The translations under genes and the position numbers were made by a program. A model generated the notes under the pieces. That model ran no database searches. It saw nothing but the letters and a program-made list of their open reading frames with translations, and had not been told where the DNA came from. DNA of 43,510 nt from Myxococcales bacterium (GTDB taxonomy: Bacteria; Myxococcota; Kuafuiibacteriia; Kuafuiibacteriales; Kuafuiibacteriaceae): NCBI GenBank assembly GCA_019634385.1, contig JAHQVK010000137.1:1-43510 (forward strand), given 5' to 3'. Shown in pieces: positions 35,849 to 43,510 of the stretch. How positions within the stretch are numbered: position 1 is the first letter of the stretch; each line of letters starts with the position of its first letter.

Positions 35849-36295
35849 ATGGCTAGAATTACCGAAACGTGGTCCTATGCGGTGGCGTGGATGATGCTGT
35901 GTGTCAGCACATGCGTCATCACTTCGTGTTCCGCGCCAGCCCCTACGGAGTACGTACGAGTTCTTGAGCACCTCGCAGACATCTCGGATCGGCATCAAGA
36001 CAACTGCCTGCAAATGGGTCGAGCCCTCCTCCAGTACCTAAACGGAGAGAAAAGCCGGATCATCCGCGACTACCAGGATCATCTCCGTCGCTTAGCCCCA
36101 TCCGATAGAGACCTCCTGAGCACTAGCTCACTCAAACCACGTGTAAAACACGCTATGGAGCGCCTTGTACCCGGCAGTAAGAAATGCGCGGAAGACGCGG
36201 GGGTGGCCGAAGCCTACCAACAAATCTGGAAAAATACCGCGTATGCAACAAAACGTGCCGCTACGGACCGGCACCATCCTACGGTAGTGCCGTAA
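35849..36295 (+). CDS. Predicted lipoprotein, function unknown
   Basis: The frame is open much further upstream, but ATG at 35849 gives a textbook lipoprotein signal: MARITETWSYAVAWMMLCV then the lipobox ITSC with C27. The remaining ~120 residues are helical and charged with no recognised domain. The 3' end overlaps the convergent membrane-protein gene by 17 bp. It is divergent from the Deg-like protease, so a shared regulatory region (35744-35848) is likely. Confidence 0.7.
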   Translation: MARITETWSYAVAWMMLCVSTCVITSCSAPAPTEYVRVLEHLADISDRHQDNCLQMGRALLQYLNGEKSRIIRDYQDHLRRLAPSDRDLLSTSSLKPRVKHAMERLVPGSKKCAEDAGVAEAYQQIWKNTAYATKRAATDRHHPTVVP

Positions 36296-36635
36296 CAACC
36301 AACGTAGCCGAGACCGCCATAACAATGGACGCACGCAAGACGCAACCCGCCGCCGCCTTGGCGGCCTTTGCCGCTTGGTCACATTCTTGAGGAACCACCG
36401 GGCCGTCAGCGGACTCCCGACATCCATCCATGGAAAGCATAGGGCAAACGCGATACAACCCCTGGCAGGCAGCCATGGCAGCCACCAAGAAGGGCAGAAA
36501 AGTAGTTAAGCGCCACACTCGCTCCCAACCGTGTTCAGCCATGAAAATGGTCATCCCCAACCCCATAGCCAGCCCAAGCACAGACAATCGCAGCCGGGCA
36601 TTCTGCCCACTAGCGCAGAGATTTGCCCCCATAAG
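36279..36635 (-). CDS. Small membrane protein, conserved-hypothetical type
   Basis: The predicted 118-residue product has three hydrophobic helices: LRLSVLGLAMGLGMTIFM, LTTFLPFLVAAMAACQGLY and CVLRASIVMAVSATLVVTA. A cysteine-containing segment (CQGLYRVCPMLSMDGC) resembles the Cys-rich loop of DUF2892/YgaP-like membrane proteins. ATG at 36635 (MGANLCASGQ) is preferred; an in-frame start at 36686 would add 17 polar residues. No role can be assigned. Confidence 0.6.
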   Translation of the reverse strand, partial: LMGANLCASGQNARLRLSVLGLAMGLGMTIFMAEHGWERVWRLTTFLPFLVAAMAACQGLYRVCPMLSMDGCRESADGPVVPQECDQAAKAAKAAAGCVLRASIVMAVSATLVVTALP

Positions 36636-36763
36636 AGGTCTCTTTTGACTGTGTGTCACACGCACTTCTTGAGTATAGCGCACCACAGCCAGTCTAAGAT
36701 ATCCAAAGAAGCCCGCGGTCTACGTCGGGCAAGCGATGTGTTCTGATCCTTTCGGAGGTACCA

Positions 36764-39541
36764 ATGCGTTCTATTCGCAGCCAACTCTTTGATCTGCGTC
36801 CGGGTGAAGGATCCCTTGTTCTAGAATCCGGTCTGACGCTATTTGGGCTGATCGCTGCCCACACCATGCTCGAGACCACAAGGGACACTCTCTTTCTTGG
36901 GCATCTAGCAGTAGGTAACCTCGGCCTCGTATACGTATTACTTGCGATCGCCTCCTTGTTCGCAGCCAAAGCAAATCACGGCTTTTTACGAGCCTTTGGG
37001 CACCGAAACAGCCTGATCATCACCCTTCTCCACGCTGCCTTTGGCAATATTATCTTCTACCTTTTACCGCCTTCAGCCCCAGTTGTGTTCGCGCTGTACA
37101 TCTGGAGCGGCCTGCTAAGTTCCATACTGGTCGTCCAGTTTTGGATGATGGTCGGCCAAATCTACACCGTGGCTCAGGGCAAGCGTCTCTTTGGCCTAAT
37201 CTCGTCAGGAGGCGTACTGGGAGCAGTTGTGGGGGCATCCCTCTCCCTCGCGGTCCTCGACTACGCGAACGTGCAAGAACTTCTGCTGGTGGCCACCGGC
37301 ATTTTCCTAGCCACAGCGCTCTATGTCACCAACCATGAGGTAGACAGACTTCCCGTAACATACTCAGAAGAATCAACAGCATCAAACCAAGCCGGTTGGC
37401 ACAGTGGCTTAGGCCTGTTTGGCGACTATCCATACCTGATTCGTCTATCCCTACTTGTGGGTATATCCACCGCAACGGTACTTGCGACCGATTACCTATT
37501 TAAAGCAGAAGCTGTTCGGACGATTAGCGCTGATGAACTGGGACGATTTTTTGCCCAATACTATGCAGTCCTCAATACGAGCGCATTGATCGTCCAAGTT
37601 TTCCTATCCAGCTCGCTCATACTAAGGGCGGGGGTTATTAATGCTTCTTTGATCTTACCCACCCTCCTCACCATCGGTGGCGGCCTAAGCCTCATCTTCG
37701 GAGGTAGTCTTTTCTCCTTCGTCACCAAAGGTGCTGATGGCTCCCTGCGCCATTCGCTTCACCGCATTTCGACTGAGCTCCTTTGGTTACCGCTGCCTGA
37801 GTATGTACGAGAACGAGCGAAAGGCATTGTTGACACCGTTGTTGTGCGCTCTTCCCAGGCACTGATTGCTACCATATTGATCGTGATGAGCGCGTTTCAG
37901 GTCGACTCCTCTCGACACTTGGCAATCATGGTGTGCATACTCGGGGGTATTTGGCTATTTCTCGGCTCGGGACTCAAGAAACCATACGTTGATCTTTTCC
38001 GAAGTGTGATCAACCAACGCTTGATCGGTCGTGTTGAATTTGATCTTCGATCGGTAGAAGTGGTGGTTGAGGCCCTCTCTGACCGAAACCCACTTACCGC
38101 AATTGCCGCCATCGAGTTACTACATGATTCGGGGAGAACACGTCTCATTCCCGCCCTAATTCTATATCACGAATCTAACGAGGTCCTGCTACGAGCTTTG
38201 GAAGTTGTGCCCGCCAAAGAACGAGACGATTGGGTACCACTCGCACAGCGACTCCTTAATCATGAACAGGAAACTATCCGTGTAGCCTCCCTACGAGCCC
38301 TAGCTCGCCATGGGCATATCCAACTGATTGGCCATCAACTGCACGATATATCTCCGTGGGTGCGTGCTCATGCTGCATTTTGGATAGTCAGCCAAAATAA
38401 AAACCAGCCGGATCTCCACGATTCCATCCAGATGATACTGGAAATCACCGGCCCCTCGGGTCGAGAAGCTCGGCGTGGTCTGCTCGAAGCCATCGCTCAA
38501 GCTGGTGATAAACGTTGGGCAAACCTCGTTCTGAAGCTGGAAAGTAGTAGCGAACCCGAGGTTGCACTCACGGCTATCCGCTCTATGCTTCATATTCGCG
38601 ATCCGCGTTTTCTCCCTCTCCTCATCCGCCGGCGAGCCATTCGTGAAGAACGTCCGATGGCTAAAGAAGCGATCGTTGCCTTCGGAGATGATGCCCTACA
38701 AAGCCTCGTCGCCACGTTACACGATGACACCACCAGCCCTCGGATAGTGATTCATATTCCAGAGACAATCGCTGGTATCCGCAGTAAAAAAGCTCTCAAG
38801 ATCTTGATGGAATGCCTGGAGAACATGGACGATGGGCGCGTACGCTATAAAATTTTGCGGGCGCTGGCTTATCTCACTTCACGATCATCCTTGCGAGTGC
38901 CCACTCGGACCATAGAGCAAAGAATTAGGGCTGAGCTAGGAGAATATATTCGGCTCACTGCGCTGCACCAATCACTGGTGCCAGAACTCACATGGATACC
39001 TTCTGGTACCTCCTCCTCATCAGGCCCAAACAACGAGCCGCCCCACGCGGCCGCAGCTCAATTGCTACTAGGTTTACTCAAGGACAAACGCGAACAAGCT
39101 TTCATCCGCATTTTCTATCTACTCCAAATTGGGTTTCCCGACGAAGACCTCCGGGCGATTAGGCTTGCTGCACAATCCAGTGATCGAAAACGGAGGGCTC
39201 AAGCGCAAGAATTTTTGGATGCTCTTACAACCCAAAGCCAAATCACTGAGATCCGTCCTCTGCTTCGCATACTCATCGACGATCTCTCTGATGAGGCATT
39301 CCTCAGCCGAGCATTGTCATATATCTCGTACGAGCCGCCTCCAGTTCCAGAACAAGCACTCCAAGAACTACTGCAAAGCCAGGATGAGACCTTATCCAGG
39401 CTAACACTCTATTACATACTTAGTTCCGACCAAGGCGGGCGGCACCAGGAAACCATCGAAGCTCTTCATCGTCGTTCGAGCTTCCAAGATCTGATCAACC
39501 TCTTCCCTCAATTGGGTCTCAAGTCCCCCAGTTTTTCCTAA
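36764..39541 (+). CDS. Nucleotide-translocase-like membrane protein fused to HEAT repeats
   Basis: The first ~400 residues hold about a dozen transmembrane helices. They resemble NTT/Tlc ATP-ADP translocases (RPGEGSLVLESGLTLFGLIAAHTMLETTRDTLFLG, GKRLFGLISSGGVLGAVVGASLSL, ELLWLPLPEYVRERAKGIVDTVVVRSSQA). The remaining ~500 residues are cytosolic HEAT-like repeats (for example NHEQETIRVASLRALARHG, EPEVALTAIRSMLHIRDPRFL). GGAGG lies 7 bp before the ATG. True NTTs are found in intracellular parasites and plastids; this fused, non-parasite form is probably a sensor or transporter of unknown substrate. The stop overlaps the next gene (TAATG), indicating coupling to a cyclic-nucleotide-fold protein. 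Confidence 0.8.
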   Translation: MRSIRSQLFDLRPGEGSLVLESGLTLFGLIAAHTMLETTRDTLFLGHLAVGNLGLVYVLLAIASLFAAKANHGFLRAFGHRNSLIITLLHAAFGNIIFYLLPPSAPVVFALYIWSGLLSSILVVQFWMMVGQIYTVAQGKRLFGLISSGGVLGAVVGASLSLAVLDYANVQELLLVATGIFLATALYVTNHEVDRLPVTYSEESTASNQAGWHSGLGLFGDYPYLIRLSLLVGISTATVLATDYLFKAEAVRTISADELGRFFAQYYAVLNTSALIVQVFLSSSLILRAGVINASLILPTLLTIGGGLSLIFGGSLFSFVTKGADGSLRHSLHRISTELLWLPLPEYVRERAKGIVDTVVVRSSQALIATILIVMSAFQVDSSRHLAIMVCILGGIWLFLGSGLKKPYVDLFRSVINQRLIGRVEFDLRSVEVVVEALSDRNPLTAIAAIELLHDSGRTRLIPALILYHESNEVLLRALEVVPAKERDDWVPLAQRLLNHEQETIRVASLRALARHGHIQLIGHQLHDISPWVRAHAAFWIVSQNKNQPDLHDSIQMILEITGPSGREARRGLLEAIAQAGDKRWANLVLKLESSSEPEVALTAIRSMLHIRDPRFLPLLIRRRAIREERPMAKEAIVAFGDDALQSLVATLHDDTTSPRIVIHIPETIAGIRSKKALKILMECLENMDDGRVRYKILRALAYLTSRSSLRVPTRTIEQRIRAELGEYIRLTALHQSLVPELTWIPSGTSSSSGPNNEPPHAAAAQLLLGLLKDKREQAFIRIFYLLQIGFPDEDLRAIRLAAQSSDRKRRAQAQEFLDALTTQSQITEIRPLLRILIDDLSDEAFLSRALSYISYEPPPVPEQALQELLQSQDETLSRLTLYYILSSDQGGRHQETIEALHRRSSFQDLINLFPQLGLKSPSFS

Positions 39542-40476
39542 TGCCTGATACTAAGCACACCTATATTCAACGGGAACTCTTTATTCGAAGCTTCTTCGGC
39601 GTCCCCACTCCAGCAGAAATGGTTGAACTATTGGTCGAACGAATGACCGATAAAGTCTTTTCACCAGGAGACATTTTGTACACCGAAGGTGACCTCCCCG
39701 GCGAGATCTTTTTTGTCACTGAGGGAACCGTTGAGCTCACTACCAACGGACAATCTCCATGGATATACAGCGGTACATCTTTCCTGGGATCCATTGACGC
39801 TACCATCGAACAAGCTCACTCAAGAACTGCGCGAGCGCTTACTAGAGTTTGTGCAAGTGTGATGAGTTTCGATGAATACGTTCGTATCACCGAAGACTTC
39901 TTCGACTTTGCAAAGAACACCATGCTCTTATTGGTGAAAGCAACCTATGATAAAGCTTTGAAGTTAGCTCCGGACGAGATTTTCCCTAAGACCCAGCAAC
40001 CCACTGGATGGTCTAGGGATTATACGTACCTAGATGAAGTTCAGAGAATCCTCGTACTCCGCAATACGGCCCCGCTAAGAAATGCATCGGTTCAAGCACT
40101 GGCACTCCTCGCGCAACACACCATCGAAGAACGGTATCAGGAAGGAGAAATACTATTCACCGCCGGCGACCGCAACCTGGGGGTATCGTTCGTGGCTGAT
40201 GGTTGGGTATCGGTTCATACTCAAACTCCACCAACAATGAGTAAGGTGGGACCAGGATGGCCGATGCTCGGCATCGTCAGCTTCAGCCCAGATGCCTACA
40301 TATTGTCAGCAACCGCGCGAACAGACGTTATTATCCTGCGCATACCGCACGAAGACATGTACGATGCAATGGAGGAGCACTTCGCCCTCACTCGATCTTG
40401 GTGGCAGTACATCGCTGCTGAGAACAAACGGGTGTTGACCGCTCTCGGTCGCCACTTTCCTGAAGTTCATTTGTAA
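39541..40476 (+). CDS. Protein with two cyclic-nucleotide-binding-fold domains
   Basis: The 311-residue protein contains two cNMP-type beta rolls: FSPGDILYTEGDLPGEIFFVTEGTVELTT (about 40-70) and YQEGEILFTAGDRNLGVSFVADGWVSVHT (about 200-230). The usual phosphate-binding cassette (FGE...RxA) is not intact in either, so nucleotide binding is doubtful. There is no DNA-binding domain. Its start overlaps the stop of the translocase-like gene by one base, so the two products probably act together, the twin cNMP module perhaps gating or sensing for the membrane protein. Confidence 0.8.
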   Translation: MPDTKHTYIQRELFIRSFFGVPTPAEMVELLVERMTDKVFSPGDILYTEGDLPGEIFFVTEGTVELTTNGQSPWIYSGTSFLGSIDATIEQAHSRTARALTRVCASVMSFDEYVRITEDFFDFAKNTMLLLVKATYDKALKLAPDEIFPKTQQPTGWSRDYTYLDEVQRILVLRNTAPLRNASVQALALLAQHTIEERYQEGEILFTAGDRNLGVSFVADGWVSVHTQTPPTMSKVGPGWPMLGIVSFSPDAYILSATARTDVIILRIPHEDMYDAMEEHFALTRSWWQYIAAENKRVLTALGRHFPEVHL

Positions 40477-41264
40477 ACTTCTCCCAAGAAAGCCACTGGG
40501 TCTTGAATGGCTCAGTGAACTTCTACATAACTCGGGTCAGCAAACAGATACTGTCAGCGCCAGCCATAATAGGTGGCCCGTATACCAGTGCTTCCACTGT
40601 ATACGGGTGTAACTCGTTACAACATGAGATAGGCTACACTGACTCCCGGTTTAAGGAATGAGGGATGTCCACACCTTAAGTATATAATTTTACTAGACAA
40701 ATAGTGAGATGTTGGACTTCGGACCACATAATTTCCCACAATCAACCTGAAGGGAGTGAACATCGCATGTATACGAGGGATCGCGGACTGTCGCCGTCCC
40801 CACGGCCGACAGCCCTCGAGGAGGGAATTTTGAACCCACAGGCTGGTGCTTGGCATCCGTCGGTGACTTCGCTTTCGTCAGTAAAAGAGGACACACACTC
40901 TCGCGAGTGCGTAAGAGACAGTCCATCGCATCGTACCAAAACGCAGATCCACTCCGGTAACGTTGACTTCGACCACGCTCTTGGGAGAGCGACATAATGG
41001 TGGCTCTTTGCGTCTGTCGCGCCCAGGCTGAATTTCTGGTTTGGAGTGCCAAACTGGACGTGCAACGCCTTTCTTCCCTCGTTCCGGGAGGAATTCGGAC
41101 AACCATCTGCACAGCAAACCGTCGTTCGGGGGTCACCACCCATTCCATGCCCCCAATAGAGAGCACAAGCTGTGCCACTATCGAAGACGGTAAATTTACC
41201 CTATATTCCTACATTTTTGTAGGTCAAGGCCGTCGGGGCTACGCTCCCGTCGGAAATATGCACC
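40477..41264. other. 788-bp region with no confidently recognised gene
   Basis: Overlapping frames exist on both strands (for example 40704-40997 and 40997-41290 plus, joined by TAATG; 40693-41178 minus), but none shows a domain, a good ribosome site or a convincing amino-acid composition. The region contains a strong hairpin at 40577-40607 and a short palindrome CACTCTCGCGAGTG near 40900. It should include the promoter for the sigma-54 activator. Confidence 0.4.
40577..40607. terminator. Strong hairpin downstream of the cNMP-domain gene
   Basis: CCCGTATACCAGTG (40577-40590), loop CTTC, CACTGTATACGGG (40595-40607) form a 13-bp stem with a single bulged C. It lies 100 bp beyond the stop codon. 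No U-run follows, so it may be a factor-dependent terminator, an RNA-stabilising hairpin or an operator. Confidence 0.5.
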
Positions 41265-42854
41265 GTGTCATTGCCTCAACAGAGTCATAAGGACACCATT
41301 CGGAGCGTGGAAGTGGCGAGTATTCGCACGTCTTTGGAAGAACACGTATACAACGAGACCAACAAGCTCTCGTTATTGTCCCTGATGTCTGAGATGTGTG
41401 AGGGCCCTCTTGGCGATGAAACCATTTTGGACAATGTGCTGAACCAGCTAGCTTCAAGCCCAACGTTCAGCACCATCTGCCTTTTTGTGATCGACCGCGG
41501 ACATCAAGAAGTTGTGCTCGACAGAGCGCCGGACTTGACTGCAAACAATCGAAAACGCAGCCGTTTTACGATTAAAGGCAGTTTTTGGGAAAATGTTCTG
41601 ACCTCCGGTCAGCCGGCAGTTATTGAGCAACTCAACCACCCCTTGCCCACCGGGCTTGATCGACTAAACCCTCCCATACCCAAACGAGCAGCTTCCAGCG
41701 AAAACGGGGGCTTTATTGCCGTGCCGATAAGGTACGGCGAGGAGCTCGTTGGGATTCTAACCAGCTTCTGGACCCCTCACAATGTCCACAGCCTTCAAGA
41801 AGACATCTCCGTCTTGCGGATAGCAGCTCAAATGATCGCGCCAAACGCTGCGGCCCGACAGGCCCAAGTATGTAAAGGCGTTCCTAATAACATGCCTGAT
41901 GTCCAAATTTTAGGACGTTCAAAGGCCACTCGAAGCGTGATAGATGCGATCCGTACGGTCAGTCCATCGGACTCAACAGTGCTGATTCTCGGCGAAAGCG
42001 GTACCGGTAAAGAACTGGTGGCAGACGCCATCCACCGATCAAGCCGTCGCCGAGAAGGTCCTTTCGTGAAGGTCAACTGTGCAGCCTTACCAGAGGGAGT
42101 GTTGGAGAGTGAGCTTTTCGGCCATGAGGTCGGCGCTTTCACTGGCGCCATCCAGCAGCGGATTGGACGGTTTGAGTCAGCGAGTCATGGAACCATCTTC
42201 CTCGACGAAATTGGGGACCTCCCGGTCAGTACCCAAGTGGCTTTGCTGCGTACGCTTCAGGAACGCACCCTCCAACGCGTAGGCGGAAACATAGATATTA
42301 AGGTCAACGTTCGAGTCATAGCAGCAACCCACCGCGACCTAACGTCCGCCATCGCTAGCGGCGAATTCCGGCAGGATCTTTACTACCGTCTTGATGTATT
42401 CCCTATTCGCGTTCCCTCGCTGCGGGAGCGACGCACTGATATCCCACTCCTCGCAGACCACTTCGTCGAGCGCTACGCCGAAACCAACCGCAAGCAGGTC
42501 CACCGAATCTCCAGCCGAGCCATAGATATGCTCATGGCTTACCACTGGCCGGGCAACGTCCGGGAACTAGAGAATTGCATCGAACGCGCCGTGCTCCTCT
42601 GTGAGGATCACGTAATACACGGGAGACACCTTCCACCCACCTTGCAGATGGACGGTGCCAAGCCATCCAACAAACAAGGCTCCCTTGAGGTCACCTTGGA
42701 CGCTATCGAACGGGATATGCTAGACGAAGCGCTTAAGACCGCAAAGGGTAATATGGCGGAAGCCGCACGTAAGCTGGGGATAACCGAGCGAAAGATGGGT
42801 CTGCGGGTCCGTCGCTACCATTTGGATCCGCGGCGGCACCGTCAAACCCGCTAG
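41265..42854 (+). CDS. Sigma-54-dependent transcriptional activator (GAF-AAA+-Fis, NifA-like)
   Basis: The 529-residue regulator has an N-terminal GAF domain (about 45-195), a central AAA+ domain with Walker A GESGTGKE (243-250), the sigma-54 contact loop GAFTGA (290-295), Walker B GTIFLDEIGDLP (309-320) and WPGNVRELEN. It ends with a Fis-type helix-turn-helix (GNMAEAARKLGITERKMGLRVRRYHL). The domain order and HTH are close to NifA/NorR-type activators; no receiver domain is present, so it is not a response regulator. It should open sigma-54 promoters in response to a small-molecule or redox cue. GTG at 41265 is used; V15 (41307) is an alternative start. No nif or other obvious target genes are adjacent. 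Confidence 0.93.
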   Translation: MSLPQQSHKDTIRSVEVASIRTSLEEHVYNETNKLSLLSLMSEMCEGPLGDETILDNVLNQLASSPTFSTICLFVIDRGHQEVVLDRAPDLTANNRKRSRFTIKGSFWENVLTSGQPAVIEQLNHPLPTGLDRLNPPIPKRAASSENGGFIAVPIRYGEELVGILTSFWTPHNVHSLQEDISVLRIAAQMIAPNAAARQAQVCKGVPNNMPDVQILGRSKATRSVIDAIRTVSPSDSTVLILGESGTGKELVADAIHRSSRRREGPFVKVNCAALPEGVLESELFGHEVGAFTGAIQQRIGRFESASHGTIFLDEIGDLPVSTQVALLRTLQERTLQRVGGNIDIKVNVRVIAATHRDLTSAIASGEFRQDLYYRLDVFPIRVPSLRERRTDIPLLADHFVERYAETNRKQVHRISSRAIDMLMAYHWPGNVRELENCIERAVLLCEDHVIHGRHLPPTLQMDGAKPSNKQGSLEVTLDAIERDMLDEALKTAKGNMAEAARKLGITERKMGLRVRRYHLDPRRHRQTR

Positions 42855-43065
42855 AACCGGCTGTGCATCCGGCATGGAACTATTGCTAAGCACCAAGTTT
42901 AACCGAACAATCGGACTCGGAAGGAGAGCCAGCCGCAGCGAAGGATCTGTGGTCTCAGGAGAGTCTGATGAAAAAGCTATGAGCCACTATCGTATGGCAT
43001 TTTCAAAAGTCGAAACGATGGGCCTTAGTAGTCAAGGTAGGCCTACATCTAGGTGATGACATCTA
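42855..43065. other. Intergenic region after the sigma-54 activator
   Basis: A 60-codon plus frame (42874-43056) crosses most of it without recognisable features. No terminator hairpin with a U-run was identified. Confidence 0.35.
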
Positions 43066-43112
43066 GCAGGCCATCGGAAAAGTGGGATGGGTGATCCGCG
43101 AAGTATCTTTTC
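43064..43112 (-). mobile_element. One end of element C, followed by unrelated sequence
   Basis: After TA (43064-43065), GCAGGCCATCGGAAAAGTG and the next ~28 bases match the reverse complement of the right half of element C (220-266), including GGGATGGGTGATCCGCG. Beyond 43112 the sequence differs and no opposite inverted repeat is visible before the window ends. This is either a truncated C or one end of a longer related element. Confidence 0.65.
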
Positions 43113-43510
43113 GAAACATATTGCCCTCGAGTACGTTCACGCGGTGGAAATCGGAAACAAAAACCTCGGTGTTCTTTGCCGTACTTTGCTCACAAAAGTG
43201 GCGCAGGGGGGAAACTAACCATTCTGAAGGGTACAACAAGATTCTCTTCTTAGGCTGAGGCTCAGAAAGGGTATTCTGATGAGTGGGAGAAAAAGGCGGA
43301 AGTGCATATACGGGAAAAGGGTATCCATCTCAGTGTACAAAGATACGCCCTATGGGCGTCGTACGGACAACTGATAACCCTGCAGGTTTTTTCCGGCGGG
43401 ACCCAGAGCATGCTTAGGTCACGGTGGCTTGCTTGTCTGGCGTCTATGGACTTGAGGGAAAAGTGCCTAGCAGATACAAAAAGACTCCTCGCCACAAAAC
43501 GATGAAAAAC
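43113..43510. other. Unassigned terminal sequence, possibly inside a longer element
   Basis: It follows the element-C end. Short frames only are present: for example ATG at 43279 opens a basic peptide (MSGRKRRKCIYGKRVSISVYKD) that stops after 31 codons, and a 67-codon frame at 43302-43505 nearly reaches the edge. None could be matched to a transposase by eye. Confidence 0.3.

Noticed and set aside
40693-41178. 161-codon minus frame
   Set aside because: Arg/Ser-rich translation with no hydrophobic pattern or domain, overlapped by other frames on both strands.
40704-41290. Two plus frames joined by TAATG
   Set aside because: The overlap looks like translational coupling, but neither product is recognisable and the second runs into the activator start; kept only as a finding.
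1-43510. CRISPR arrays, tRNA and rRNA genes
   Set aside because: No regularly spaced repeats with unique spacers, no cloverleaf or rRNA core motifs were seen in any intergenic region.

Overview
The window reads as chromosomal DNA from a moderate-GC member of the Myxococcota / former Deltaproteobacteria (Bradymonadales-like lineages are also possible). The pointers are two Hanks-type Ser/Thr kinases carrying PEGA domains, an FG-GAP lipoprotein with a Cys-rich CGNG motif, a matrixin-like protease with a MYXO-CTERM-like tail, a very large TPR protein, an FHA protein, and a NifA/NtrC-type sigma-54 activator. This placement is inference; no rRNA or other taxonomic marker is present.

Layout. 1-532: nested TA-flanked miniature repeats. 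533-5085 (minus): two-gene acyl-CoA carboxylase operon (carboxyltransferase, then fused biotin carboxylase/biotin carrier). 5576-5779: small CxxC-x17-CxxC zinc-ribbon gene. 5788-19718 (minus): a long co-oriented run read as moaC, tmk, PEGA kinase, giant TPR protein, second PEGA kinase, FG-GAP lipoprotein and PEGA/TPR envelope protein, the last three tightly coupled. 19832-20815: matrixin-like protease. 20901-21016: hairpin-rich miniature element. 21038-23229 (minus): FHA gene followed by a membrane-inserted P-loop NTPase. 23249-30868 (plus): small exported protein, hemW, hrcA, grpE, dnaK, asd and a GNAT gene. 30941-31870 (minus): orphan MshEN/GspE-N domain protein. 32122-33875 (plus): btaA-btaB, predicted to make betaine lipid. 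33875-34294: second cluster of miniature repeats. 34310-36635: Deg/HtrA-like protease, lipoprotein and small membrane protein. 36764-40476: nucleotide-translocase-like membrane protein with a HEAT domain, coupled to a twin cyclic-nucleotide-binding-fold protein. 41265-42854: GAF/AAA+/Fis sigma-54 activator. 42855-43510: no recognised gene; contains one end of the same miniature element found at position 94.

How it fits together. Housekeeping functions (fatty-acid precursor carboxylation, dTMP kinase, molybdopterin synthesis, HemW, heat shock, aspartate-family amino acids) are interleaved with envelope signalling: transmembrane kinases with PEGA outer domains, an FHA reader with a membrane NTPase, and lipoproteins. 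The btaAB pair suggests phospholipid replacement, classically under phosphate limitation. The clearest structure not explained by genes is a set of short TA-flanked inverted-repeat elements (called A, B, C and D here), including one inserted inside another and a 182-bp element whose two copies share an invariant internal 20-mer.
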